Below are positions 7,147-15,266 of a DNA stretch of 36,343 nucleotides, in pieces. The notes under the pieces were generated by a model. The model did not search any database. It was not told the DNA's origin and saw only the letters and a program-made list of their open reading frames with translations. Each line of letters opens with the position of its first letter. Position 1 is the stretch's first letter. The position numbers and the translations under genes are program-made. This DNA comes from a virus, in IMG/VR virus record IMGVR_UViG_3300032116_000647, positions 1 through 36,343 of that record; one strand, given 5' to 3'.

Positions 7147-7298
7147 CCACCCAACTCACCAACATCGACCACGAGCTCACCGGCCTCCGCGCGAAACTCC
7201 GCTGGGATCACATTGCCGAGTTCACGCGGGAAGCCATCAAGGCGCGGATTGCGGAGCTGGAAGCGAAGCGTAAGCAGGTGATGGAGCAAGGCGCCTGA
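7143..7298 (+). CDS. Small coiled-coil protein, 51 aa
   Basis: Starts at ATG 7143 overlapping the NeuB-like stop. The sequence is helical with heptad-like spacing (HELTGLRAKLRWDHIAEF and KARIAELEAKRKQVMEQ). Its last bases supply a GGAG (7283-7286) spaced 8 bp from the proposed CTG start of the large terminase at 7295, so it may couple the two. Function unknown. Confidence 0.6.
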   Translation: MTTQLTNIDHELTGLRAKLRWDHIAEFTREAIKARIAELEAKRKQVMEQGA

Positions 7299-8611
7299 TC
7301 TTCAAGCCGCACAGTGAGAAGCAAGAGCGCGCGGTCTTCAGCGACCGCCGCATCACGCTTTGCGGCGCAGGCATCCAGTGGGGCAAGTCGCGTGTCGGCG
7401 CGGTGCGCATGAAGATAGCCCTGCACACGCACACGGCAGCCGATGACACCTTCATCATTGCGGCGCCTACGTACAAGATCATGGCGCAGTCGACCCTCCC
7501 AGCCTTCAAGGCCATAATGGCCGACTACTGGGAAGGCAACTTCAACGCGGGCGCCATGGAGTTCCGCATGCCGGGCGGCGGCACGCTGTACTTCCGCACC
7601 GGCACCGACCCCGACAGCGTCGTCGGCATGACGAACGTGCGCCACGTCTGGGGCGACGAGGCCGGCAAGTTCTCGCTGTACTTCTGGGAAAACCTGCAGG
7701 CGCGTGCATCCTTCAAAGAAGCGCCGATCACGCTGACGACCTCGCCCTACTCTCTCAACTGGATCTACAAGGAAATCATTCGCCCGCTGAAGCGGAAGCC
7801 CGACTCGCTGCCCGACGTGCTCTACGTCAAGGCCCGCAGCGACGAGAACCCGTACTTCCCGCGCGCCGAGTACGAGCGCAAGCGCTCGACCATGGACCCG
7901 CGCCGCTTCCAAATGATGTACGGCGGCGAGTTCGACAAGATGGAGGGCCTCGTCTACCAGTGCTTCGACGAGGTCGAGAACGTGGTCGAGCCGTTCGCCC
8001 TGCCGAGCGGTACGCGCGTCGTCGCGGGCGTCGACTGGGGCTACAGCCATCCCTTCGTCATCGTCGTGCGCGCGATCACGCCGGACGGCCACCACTTCCA
8101 AGTCGCCGAGTTCTACAAGACGCAGCTGACGATCGACCGGAAGATCGAGGCGGCGAAGCGCTTGCAAGCCGTCTGGAACATCGAGCGGTTTTACTGCGAC
8201 CCGGCGAACCCGGACGACATTCGCTCATTCAACGAGGCGAAGCTGCCCGCCGAGGGCGCGAACAACTCGCTGCAGGGCATCGAGAAGCACTACGAGCTGA
8301 TCAAGACGCGGCGCTACAAGATGTTCCGCGGGGCGAACCCGCACACGGAAGACGAGTACGAGGCGTATCACTGGCCGGAAGACGATGCCGACATCAACCC
8401 GGATAAGGACGTGAAGGAACCGACGCCCGTCGACCAGGACAACCACGCGATGGACGCAAACCGCTACGCCACGGTCATGACATGGCAGGGCAGCAAGCGC
8501 CACATTGCCCGCGTGCCCGCAGCAGAAGAGCAACGGCAAGAGACGCAGCATGCGCGCATAGAACGGCTCAAGCGCCCGCTGCGCGTGAGCGGCAGCACGG
8601 AGAACTGGTAG
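7295..8611 (+). CDS. terL: Large terminase subunit (ATPase plus nuclease)
   Basis: The DNA-packaging motor. With the frame opened upstream of the first GTG (7403), residues 1-32 supply a Q-motif-like PHSEKQERA and the Walker A GAGIQWGKS. Walker B is VWGDEA. The nuclease half has the RNase H-fold VAGVDWGYSHP and a late VDQDNHAMDA. Starting at 7403 would remove Walker A, so that start is wrong. No ATG, GTG or TTG exists between the in-frame stop at 7271 and Walker A; CTG 7295 overlaps the previous stop and has GGAG 8 bp upstream. From CTG the protein is 438 aa, normal for the family. A frameshift from the preceding gene is an alternative. Confidence 0.85.
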   Translation: MIFKPHSEKQERAVFSDRRITLCGAGIQWGKSRVGAVRMKIALHTHTAADDTFIIAAPTYKIMAQSTLPAFKAIMADYWEGNFNAGAMEFRMPGGGTLYFRTGTDPDSVVGMTNVRHVWGDEAGKFSLYFWENLQARASFKEAPITLTTSPYSLNWIYKEIIRPLKRKPDSLPDVLYVKARSDENPYFPRAEYERKRSTMDPRRFQMMYGGEFDKMEGLVYQCFDEVENVVEPFALPSGTRVVAGVDWGYSHPFVIVVRAITPDGHHFQVAEFYKTQLTIDRKIEAAKRLQAVWNIERFYCDPANPDDIRSFNEAKLPAEGANNSLQGIEKHYELIKTRRYKMFRGANPHTEDEYEAYHWPEDDADINPDKDVKEPTPVDQDNHAMDANRYATVMTWQGSKRHIARVPAAEEQRQETQHARIERLKRPLRVSGSTENW

Positions 8612-8953
8612 ATGCCCCCAATTTACGATTACGAGTGCCAGACCGGCCACCGCTTCGAGGTCATCAAGCCGATGTCCCAGTCGCAGACGAGCGAGGCATG
8701 CCGCGAGTGCGGCGCGCTCGGTCGCAAGCTGCCGACGCGCTTTGCGTTCAGCGGCGCCGGCGACTGGAACAAGATCGAGATGAACCACGGCCTAGGCGTG
8801 GCATGCACTCCCAAGCAAGCCGAGAAGATCGCGAAAAACCGCGGGCTCGTGCCCGTAGGCAACGAGTCGGCCGAGTCGATGCACAAGCATTTCGATGCGG
8901 TGCGCGAGGAGCGCCGTGAACAGCGGTACAATGACGCTGCCAACCTGAAGTAA
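8612..8953 (+). CDS. FmdB-like zinc-ribbon protein
   Basis: A 113-aa protein that starts directly after the large terminase stop. The N-terminus resembles FmdB-type zinc ribbons: PIYDYECQTGHRFEVI, then ACRECGALGRK, giving Cys/His ligands (C9, H13 and the CREC pair). The C-terminal half is helical and charged. FmdB-like proteins are poorly characterised; those in phage packaging operons have no known role. Possibly a small terminase accessory or regulator. Confidence 0.65.
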   Translation: MPPIYDYECQTGHRFEVIKPMSQSQTSEACRECGALGRKLPTRFAFSGAGDWNKIEMNHGLGVACTPKQAEKIAKNRGLVPVGNESAESMHKHFDAVREERREQRYNDAANLK

Positions 8954-8963
8954 GGAGCCCATC

Positions 8964-10829
8964 GTGGCCGAAGCGTCGACCATGCTCGCGGAGCACCAAG
9001 CCCCCGAGAAGGAACCCGGTAAGAGCGCCGAGCAGTACAACCCCAGCCCGGAGGAGCGCAAGCTCATCCAGTTGGTCGACGACGTGCTCGGCAAGAACAA
9101 GAAGCACCGGCGGACCTACGACCACAACTGGCTCGAAGACTACCGGATGTTCCGCGGGCGCCAGTGGAAGGAGCAGCGGCCGTCCTACCGGCATAGCGAG
9201 GTTCTGAACTACATCTTCCGCAGCATCCAGTCGACCGTGCCCATCCAGGTCGACGCGCGACCCCGCTTCGAGTACCTGCCGCAGGAGCCGGGAGACGCCG
9301 AGGTCGCCGAGATCATCAACGAGGTAGCGGAAGCCGACTGGGTCCGCCACAACTGGGGCGAGCAGCTCCTCGAGGTCGTCTACGACTCGAACATCTACGG
9401 CACGGGCCTCAGCGAGATGGAGGGCGAGCCGAACCGGATCAACTACGAATCTCGCGACCCGGTCTACTGCTTCCCGGCGCCCGAGGCGCGCGACACCAAC
9501 CGCGGGTGTCCCACCTTCGTCTACGCGGAACCCAAGGACCTTGGCTGGATCAAGCGGAAGCACCCGGACAAGGCGAAGTTCCTCAAGGCCGATGTCGCCC
9601 AGCTGATCACGAGCGAGCGCTCGCAGAATGACGTGCGTTTCCGCTCGCCGGCCGATCGCAACCAGGTCATGGAAGGGTCTACCCCTACCGACCCGGCCAA
9701 CAAGGACCTAGCCCTCTACAAGGTCCTGTACCTGACGCCCGAGTACTGCGCCGAGGACTTCGACGAGGAAGAGCGTCCGGTCATCGACGAGGCGACCGGC
9801 GAGCCTCGTGTACGGGAAGACGGCAGCCGCGAGGTCGAATACGTCCAGAAGGCCAAGTACCCGAACGGTCGCCGTATCATCACGTGCGCGGGCGTGCTGC
9901 TAGACGACGGGCCGATTCCCTACGATGACGGAGAGATCCCGTTCGACCGCTACGTGAACTACCTGCTCCCGCGCGAATTCTGGGGCATGAGCGAGGTCGA
10001 GCAGCTCAAGGGCCCGCAGCGGATGATCAACAAGATCTATTCCTTCGCGCTCGACGTGCTGACCCTGATGGGCAACCCCATTTGGATGGTGCCGAGCTCG
10101 AGCGGCGTCGACCCGGACAGCCTGACGAACCGACCGGGCCTCAATGTCGAGTACGACGGGGAAAACTCGCCGCAAAGGGTCGAGGGGGTTTCCCTGCAGC
10201 CCTTCGTCCTCCAGATGTTCGACAAGCTTGGCGAGGTTTTCGACAGCATCAGCGGTAGCCAGGACGTTACTCGGGGCGTCCAGCCGACCGGCGTCACGGC
10301 CGCCTCCGCCATCTCCAGCCTGCAGGAAGCGGCACACACCCGCATCCGCCAGAAGGCGCGAAACCTCGACTTCTACCTGCAGGGCGTCGGGCAGAAATAC
10401 CTGTCGCGGCTCTTCCAGTTCATGTCGGCGCCGCAAGTCTACCGGTTGACCGGCAAGGACGGTGCCGCGCGCTACTTCCGCATGCAGGTCGAGCCGACTG
10501 AGGGACAGAACGGCGTGCCCGGCAAAAAGGTGCGCGTTACCCCGTACACCGACGAGGGCAAAGAAGACGTTACCGGCATGCGGGAATACGAGATCCGCGG
10601 GAAGTTCGACGTGCGCGTCGTGACCGGCTCGAGCCTGCCGTTCGCGAAGGCCGAGAAGGAAGGGAAACTCCTCAAGTTCTTCGAGCTCGGCATCATCGAC
10701 GAAGAAGAAGTGCTCAAAGGCTCGGACTATCCCAATTGGGAAGCCGTGCTGCAGCGCATCGAGGAGAAGAAGGCCGCCCAGGCGCAAGCCGAGGCAGCCG
10801 CCGCGCCACCGCCTAAAGGTGCCGCCTGA
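8964..10829 (+). CDS. Portal protein (head-to-tail connector)
   Basis: A 621-aa protein, start GTG 8964 with AAGGAG about 8 bp upstream. Position directly after the large terminase, size, and sequence (an N-terminal DHNWLEDYRMFRGRQW, a central QRMINKIYSFALDVLTLMGN, and a GVTAASAISSLQEAAHTRIR helix) fit podovirus-type portals of about 600-700 aa. It would form the dodecameric ring through which DNA enters and leaves. The C-terminus is Glu/Ala/Pro-rich. The family call is from context and overall pattern rather than a single motif. Confidence 0.75.
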   Translation: MAEASTMLAEHQAPEKEPGKSAEQYNPSPEERKLIQLVDDVLGKNKKHRRTYDHNWLEDYRMFRGRQWKEQRPSYRHSEVLNYIFRSIQSTVPIQVDARPRFEYLPQEPGDAEVAEIINEVAEADWVRHNWGEQLLEVVYDSNIYGTGLSEMEGEPNRINYESRDPVYCFPAPEARDTNRGCPTFVYAEPKDLGWIKRKHPDKAKFLKADVAQLITSERSQNDVRFRSPADRNQVMEGSTPTDPANKDLALYKVLYLTPEYCAEDFDEEERPVIDEATGEPRVREDGSREVEYVQKAKYPNGRRIITCAGVLLDDGPIPYDDGEIPFDRYVNYLLPREFWGMSEVEQLKGPQRMINKIYSFALDVLTLMGNPIWMVPSSSGVDPDSLTNRPGLNVEYDGENSPQRVEGVSLQPFVLQMFDKLGEVFDSISGSQDVTRGVQPTGVTAASAISSLQEAAHTRIRQKARNLDFYLQGVGQKYLSRLFQFMSAPQVYRLTGKDGAARYFRMQVEPTEGQNGVPGKKVRVTPYTDEGKEDVTGMREYEIRGKFDVRVVTGSSLPFAKAEKEGKLLKFFELGIIDEEEVLKGSDYPNWEAVLQRIEEKKAAQAQAEAAAAPPPKGAA

Positions 10830-10841
10830 GTTTCCGAAAAC

Positions 10842-10952
10842 TGGTGAACTCTTGAGCAGCGTCGTATATTACTAGCAGACGCACTTCAAAACTTATCCCG
10901 CGCCTAACTTATCCGGCCTCAACTTATTAGCGTCTGACCCCGGATAAAAACC
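10842..10952 (+). promoter_or_regulatory. Intergenic region with triple ACTTAT element (copy A)
   Basis: In the 123-bp gap after the portal gene, ACTTAT occurs three times, at 10891, 10907 and 10922, spaced 16 and 15 bp. The same triplet with the same spacing is at 24391/24407/24422. A TATATT at 10865-10870 could be a -10 box, with only a poor -35. TTATCCGG (10909-10916) and CCGGATAA (10940-10947) form a perfect 8-bp inverted repeat that ends 5 bp before the GTG at 10953 and could fold in the mRNA leader. Probably a regulatory site; what binds is unknown. Confidence 0.45.
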
Positions 10953-11255
10953 GTGCGCGAAGGTATGCCGCCTGCTCAAGGCGCGGCGCCTGGCAATGCT
11001 CCTGCTCCCGCCGAAGGCGGCGAGCAAGGTGGTGCCGGCGGCCCGCAGGAAATCATCGTCGACATCGACAAGCGCCTTGGCGCGCTCGCCGAAGCTGCCA
11101 GCAACCCTGCAGCGAAGGCCGTGATCGAAGAAATCCGCGACTTCTTCCAGGCCAAGATGGAAGAGCTGCTGAGCGGCGGCGGCCCCGAGCCTGCCGGCGG
11201 CCCGACGACGCCCGAGCAAGGCGGCGCGGCAAACGTGCGTCCGGCGGGGCCGTGA
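10953..11255 (+). CDS. Hypothetical protein of the capsid-assembly region, 100 aa
   Basis: Start GTG 10953 or ATG 10965, preceded by no strong ribosome site. Gly/Pro/Ala-rich ends flank a helical centre (IIVDIDKRLGALAEAASNP and VIEEIRDFFQAKMEELL). It ends three bases before the scaffold-like gene. Such low-complexity proteins between portal and scaffold may be scaffold accessory proteins, but I recognise no family. Confidence 0.6.
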   Translation: MREGMPPAQGAAPGNAPAPAEGGEQGGAGGPQEIIVDIDKRLGALAEAASNPAAKAVIEEIRDFFQAKMEELLSGGGPEPAGGPTTPEQGGAANVRPAGP

Positions 11256-11258
11256 CGC

Positions 11259-12149
11259 ATGGACGATATCGATACCCAAGAGCTACTCGATAGCATCGAG
11301 AAGCCGGCGGAAGATCGGCCGATGGGCGGGGAAACCGCGCCCGAGCCGGAAACCCCCGCTGCTCCTGAGCCGCCGGCTTGGAAGGGCGACGAGTGGGCCT
11401 TCGACTTCAACGGCAAGCGCGTAGTGCCGACGAGCGTCGACCAGCTCCGCGTCTGGGCGAGCCAGGGGCACAACTACTCCCAGCGCGCGGCCGAGCTGAA
11501 CAAGCGCGAAGCGTCCTTCAAGGATCTCGAGGGCAAGTACAAGCCCTACGCCGAGGTCGACGACTACGCGACGAAGAATCCGGAATGGTGGCAGCACGTC
11601 CAGGAGTCCTACGCCAAGCGCGGCCAGGAAGTACCCGACCAGGTCAACCAGCTGCCGCCCGAGCTCCAGGCAGCGCTCAAGCCGTTCCAGGAGAAGCTGT
11701 CGCAAGTCGACGCCTTCCTGCAGCAACAGCAGCAAGCGCGCGAAGCCGAGCAGCAGGAAGCACTACTCAAAGAGCAGACGCGCCAAGACGAGGCGCTTTC
11801 AACGGCCATTGAGGAGATCCGGGCGAAACACCCGAACATCGATCTCAATGCTAGGGACGAGTCTGGCGAGACCCTCGAATACCGCGTGCTGAAGCATGCC
11901 GCCGAGAACGGCATCGGCACCTTCCGCGCGGCCTTTCGAGATTATCTCCACGACCAGCTCGTCGAGTCGGAGAAGGCGAACGCTGAGCGCGCGAAGCTGA
12001 AGGCAGGCGAGCAGGAAAAGCGCCAGGGACTATTGGGCCGCAGCCCAACCCCCAAGAAGGTGCCGGACGACGCGCCAGCCAACGTCCGCGGGAAGTCCTA
12101 CGAGGACATCACCCGCGACATCCATCGCGAACTCGGCATCACCGCATAA
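11259..12149 (+). CDS. Scaffolding-like protein
   Basis: A 296-aa acidic, Gln/Glu-rich protein placed just before the major capsid gene, where scaffolds are encoded. Residues 1-45 are acidic and Pro-rich; the middle (VDAFLQQQQQAREAEQQEAL) is strongly helical or coiled-coil; the C-terminal tail is basic with a predicted short helix (SYEDITRDIHRELGI), the typical coat-binding end of phage scaffolds. No protease motif is visible. The likely role is to guide procapsid assembly and then leave. Confidence 0.7.
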   Translation: MDDIDTQELLDSIEKPAEDRPMGGETAPEPETPAAPEPPAWKGDEWAFDFNGKRVVPTSVDQLRVWASQGHNYSQRAAELNKREASFKDLEGKYKPYAEVDDYATKNPEWWQHVQESYAKRGQEVPDQVNQLPPELQAALKPFQEKLSQVDAFLQQQQQAREAEQQEALLKEQTRQDEALSTAIEEIRAKHPNIDLNARDESGETLEYRVLKHAAENGIGTFRAAFRDYLHDQLVESEKANAERAKLKAGEQEKRQGLLGRSPTPKKVPDDAPANVRGKSYEDITRDIHRELGITA

Positions 12150-12164
12150 AACAAGGAGCCAGCC

Positions 12165-13094
12165 ATGGCTTTGACCTACGATCAGCTTTCCGCGATCACG
12201 AAGAAGCACTACGTCCCGAAGCTCGTCGACAACATCTTCGACAGCGACCCCCTTCTCCAGCGTCTGAAGAAGAAGGACCGCTACCAGAAGATCAGCGGCG
12301 GTACCTCCGTCATGTTCCCGCTGAGCTACGCGCTGACCACGTCGGCCGGCTGGTACTCGGGTGCCGAGACGCTGCAGACGACCGACAACAACCAGATCAC
12401 GGCCGCTGAGTTCGACTGGAAGCAGCTGTACGTGAATATCTCGATCGAGCGCAGCGAAGAACTCAAGAACATGGGCGACGCGCAGGTGATCGACCTCGTG
12501 AAGGCGAAGACCAAGATCGCCGAAGACACGCTCACCGACTACCTCGGCGACGGCATCTACTCGGCGGGCACCAACGCCAAGTCGATCCTGGGCACCCGCG
12601 CCCTGCTCGTCGGCTCGGGCAGCACGGTCGGCGGCATCTCCACCACGGATAACTCCTGGTGGCGCGCGCAGGTCGACTCGACGACCACGACGCTCGGCCT
12701 CCCGGCGATGCAGACCATGTACAACCGTGCGACGATCAACAACAAGTCGCCGACGGTCGGCATGGCGACGCGCACGATCTTCAACGCCTACTGGGCGCTG
12801 CTGCAGCCGCAACAGCGGTTCACCGACAGCGACACGGCCAAGGGCGGCTTCCAGAACCTCATGTTCAACGGCATGCCGATCATCTCCGGCTCCAAGGTGT
12901 CCAGCTCGCAACCGCTCCTCTTCCTCAACGAAGAGACGCTCGCGCTCAAGGTCCACAAGGACGAAGACATGCGCTTCGAGCCGTTCCAGAAGCCGGTCAA
13001 TCAGAACGTCAAGACCGCCAAAATCTACTGGATGGGCGCGATGGGCGTCGACAACCTGCGCATGAACGCGGTGTTCACCGCGCTCACCGCCTAA
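12165..13094 (+). CDS. Major capsid protein (HK97-type fold inferred)
   Basis: A 309-aa protein with a strong ribosome site (AAGGAG) before ATG 12165. It follows the scaffold and precedes a decoration-like protein, the standard place of the coat gene. The sequence starts MALTYDQLSAITKKHYVPKL and has a central stretch rich in Thr/Ser (VDSTTTTLGLPAMQTMYN), then GFQNLMFNGMPIISG and KIYWMGAMGVDNLRMN near the C-terminus, the pattern of HK97-fold coat proteins of about 300 aa found in podoviruses. A surface-exposed candidate substrate for the Maf-like transferase two genes downstream. Confidence 0.8.
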   Translation: MALTYDQLSAITKKHYVPKLVDNIFDSDPLLQRLKKKDRYQKISGGTSVMFPLSYALTTSAGWYSGAETLQTTDNNQITAAEFDWKQLYVNISIERSEELKNMGDAQVIDLVKAKTKIAEDTLTDYLGDGIYSAGTNAKSILGTRALLVGSGSTVGGISTTDNSWWRAQVDSTTTTLGLPAMQTMYNRATINNKSPTVGMATRTIFNAYWALLQPQQRFTDSDTAKGGFQNLMFNGMPIISGSKVSSSQPLLFLNEETLALKVHKDEDMRFEPFQKPVNQNVKTAKIYWMGAMGVDNLRMNAVFTALTA

Positions 13095-13110
13095 TAGGAG
13101 GCACAACGCC

Positions 13111-13602
13111 ATGGCATACGAAGGAATCGCCCCTATCCGTTTCGACAGTGTCTCCAACGTCACGGCGACACGCGGCCCCAAAGACCCGGAAGTCGGCTCC
13201 CGCTGCACCGATGGCGGCATCGACTACGTGTACGTCTACAACGGTGGCACGGACGCTCAAATCTCGGTCGGTCGCGGCGCCGTGCTGCAAAGCAGCGCGT
13301 CTGGCTACACGGTCACGGTTTCGTCGGTCACCTCGGCCGACTTCGTCATCGGTGTCTGCCGCAACGCGACGCTGACGACCGGCACTTACGGCTGGCTCGT
13401 CGCGAAGGGCATCACCAAGGTTCAGATGAAGGCTGGCGCCAGCGCGACCGTCGCGCAACGTGGCCTCATCGAGATCGCGGCCGATGGTTTCTTCGCACCG
13501 GTCTCTCTGACGACGGCGAACCTCGCGCCGGCTTGCGGTGTCGCACTCGAAGCGATCACCTCGGGCACCAGCGGCTCGGCCTTCGTCTCTTGCTACGGGT
13601 GA
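13111..13602 (+). CDS. Capsid decoration / head-stabilising protein (DUF2190-like)
   Basis: A 163-aa beta-rich protein behind AGGAGG. Repeated Gly/Thr/Val strands (GRGAVLQSSASGYTVTVSS and GVCRNATLTTGTYGWLVAKG) resemble DUF2190-type decoration proteins, which trimerise on the outside of the capsid. It directly follows the coat gene. The Ser/Thr-rich surface strands make it a plausible glycosylation target; that is speculation from the neighbouring DUF115 gene, which starts 7 bp after this stop. Confidence 0.65.
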   Translation: MAYEGIAPIRFDSVSNVTATRGPKDPEVGSRCTDGGIDYVYVYNGGTDAQISVGRGAVLQSSASGYTVTVSSVTSADFVIGVCRNATLTTGTYGWLVAKGITKVQMKAGASATVAQRGLIEIAADGFFAPVSLTTANLAPACGVALEAITSGTSGSAFVSCYG

Positions 13603-13609
13603 AGCAACT

Positions 13610-14626
13610 TTGACAGTAGCAACGAGGGAAATCCGGCTCGAATTTCAGCCCTACTTCGACTTGCCCCCGCAGAGGCAAGGCGGCCTCTACGGGCAGGCTT
13701 GCAGCAACGACGCCGTCACGGTTCAATCGTGGCGGCCGACGTGGCTCAAGAACGTCAAGGCGAATAAGGCGAAATTCGGGTCGTTCGCGGAGCACGGTGT
13801 CGGCAAGCTGTTCGGCGCCCACCGGTATAGCCCGGTGATCGTCGTCGGCTCTGGCCCGTCGCTGAAGCACAACGCGCCAGGGCTTCACGCCCGAGCCGGC
13901 ATCCCCGTTGTCTCCTGTCTGCATAACTTCCACTACTTGGAAGACCTCGGCGCGCCAGCTGACTACTACGTCACGCTGGACGCCGGCCCGGTCACGGTCG
14001 AGGAGGTTTCGGAAGGCGGGTCGAAGTCAGCCGACGAGTATTGGGCGCTCACCAAAGAGCGCACTCTCATCGCCTACATCGGCACCGACCCGGAGCTACT
14101 CGCCCGCTGGCAGGGGAAGGTCTATTTCTTCAACTGCCCGCTCCCCGACGAGCGGCTGATGAATGAACTCGAAGAGATCGAGCGCTTCCGCACGTTCCTT
14201 TCGACCGGCGGCAACGTGCTCGGCGCGGCCACGTACTTCTCCAAGGGTATCCTGGGAGCCTCGGCGCTCGTCTTCTTGGGCGCCGACTTCTCCTTCAGCT
14301 ACACCGAGAAGTTCCACGGCTGGGACAGCAAGTACGACGCCGACATCGGCCAGTGCATCCGCCTGACTGACGTATTTGGCAACAAGGTGAAGACCTGGCA
14401 GAGCTACGCCAACTTCAAGGCGTGGTTCGACTGGCTCGCGGAGCACGTGCCGGGCGTCTACATCAACGCATCCGAGGGGGGCTGTTTCGGCAGCTACCCC
14501 GAGGGGAACATCAGGAGCGTGCGTCAGATGACGCTAGCGTCAGCGCTGCGCATGTTCCAGATGAGCGACGAAGTCCGCGAGCAGTGCGAAAACCCGGCGA
14601 CCGAGCAACGCAAAATCCTTTTCTAG
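13610..14626 (+). CDS. DUF115 / Maf-like (motility accessory factor) glycosyltransferase-type protein
   Basis: A 338-aa protein with the features of DUF115/MptE-like proteins: a Rossmann-type IVVGSGPSLK (about 77-86), DYYVTLDAG (118-126), STGGNVLGAA, LGADFSF, and a C-terminal NASEGG. Cellular Maf proteins transfer pseudaminic or legionaminic acid from the CMP-sugar to Ser/Thr of flagellin. Some archaeal DUF115 members are instead pterin pyrophosphokinases, so the fold alone does not prove transfer. The phage also encodes a nonulosonate synthase and CMP-sugar synthetase, which favours transfer. The start is TTG 13610 in a GGTGAAG context; no ATG is available near. It sits inside the capsid gene block, so virion proteins are the likely substrates. 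Confidence 0.75.
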   Translation: MTVATREIRLEFQPYFDLPPQRQGGLYGQACSNDAVTVQSWRPTWLKNVKANKAKFGSFAEHGVGKLFGAHRYSPVIVVGSGPSLKHNAPGLHARAGIPVVSCLHNFHYLEDLGAPADYYVTLDAGPVTVEEVSEGGSKSADEYWALTKERTLIAYIGTDPELLARWQGKVYFFNCPLPDERLMNELEEIERFRTFLSTGGNVLGAATYFSKGILGASALVFLGADFSFSYTEKFHGWDSKYDADIGQCIRLTDVFGNKVKTWQSYANFKAWFDWLAEHVPGVYINASEGGCFGSYPEGNIRSVRQMTLASALRMFQMSDEVREQCENPATEQRKILF

Positions 14627-14638
14627 GAGGGCTAGGCG

Positions 14639-14905
14639 ATGGCCTGGACCGTGACCAAGACGCCGACCGTGTTCGGCAACAAGCGCGCAGTGATCATGAA
14701 GTGCGTCGCGGATGCCGCTACGCAGAACATCGAGACGGGCCTCTCGACGATCGAAGCCTTCTCGGTCGGCTACTCGTCGATGGCGTCGGCAGCTCCGAAG
14801 CTGTTTCCGAACTCGGGGCTCGCGGGCACGGCCATCGCCGGAACGCTTGGCGCTACCGGCTTCACGACGGGCGACGAGCTCTACATCACGGTGTACGGCC
14901 GCTAG
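14639..14905 (+). CDS. Small virion-module protein, 88 aa
   Basis: Behind AGGAGG, 12 bp after the Maf-like gene. Beta-rich with Thr/Ser/Gly (VDAATQNI-type strands, SSMASAAPKLFPNSGLAGTA, GFTTGDELYITVYG). No family recognised. Its place between capsid and head-completion genes and its composition suggest a structural or head-fibre protein. Confidence 0.6.
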   Translation: MAWTVTKTPTVFGNKRAVIMKCVADAATQNIETGLSTIEAFSVGYSSMASAAPKLFPNSGLAGTAIAGTLGATGFTTGDELYITVYGR

Positions 14906-14914
14906 GAGTAGCCC

Positions 14915-15259
14915 ATGGGACCGATCCGCGTCTTTGTCGGAACTATAGCGTCCGGCGCCAGCTCGTGTGAAATCGACACCGGTGGCGATGCGTTCACCAA
15001 GGTATTCGTGCAGCTGCCGACCATGTCGACGGCAGTCGTGTTCGATGTCTACGGCTCGCACGACGGCTCGGCTTACGCCCAGGTCTTCGAGCGCGTGAAC
15101 ACGGCGCCCGTTCAGTATCAAAGCCTCATCGTAGCGGCGGGCGTCGGGACGAACGGCGGCATTGCGCCGCTCGCGGTCACCAGTCGCTACGTACAGCTCC
15201 GAGGCTCCGCAGTCGTCTCCGGCGGCGTCGCCGTCAAACTTATCACTTGGAATACCTGA
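14915..15259 (+). CDS. Beta-rich virion-module protein, 114 aa
   Basis: Starts at ATG 14915 behind GGAG. The sequence alternates short hydrophobic strands (KVFVQLPTMSTAVVFDVYGS and SRYVQLRGSAVVSGGVAVKL), suggesting a single beta-sandwich such as a head or tail accessory. Not recognised. The next gene follows 7 bp later. Confidence 0.6.
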   Translation: MGPIRVFVGTIASGASSCEIDTGGDAFTKVFVQLPTMSTAVVFDVYGSHDGSAYAQVFERVNTAPVQYQSLIVAAGVGTNGGIAPLAVTSRYVQLRGSAVVSGGVAVKLITWNT

Positions 15260-15266
15260 GGTACCC

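Noticed and set aside
7403-8611. GTG 7403 as the large terminase start
   Set aside because: It removes the Walker A and Q-motif residues that are clearly encoded just upstream in the same frame.
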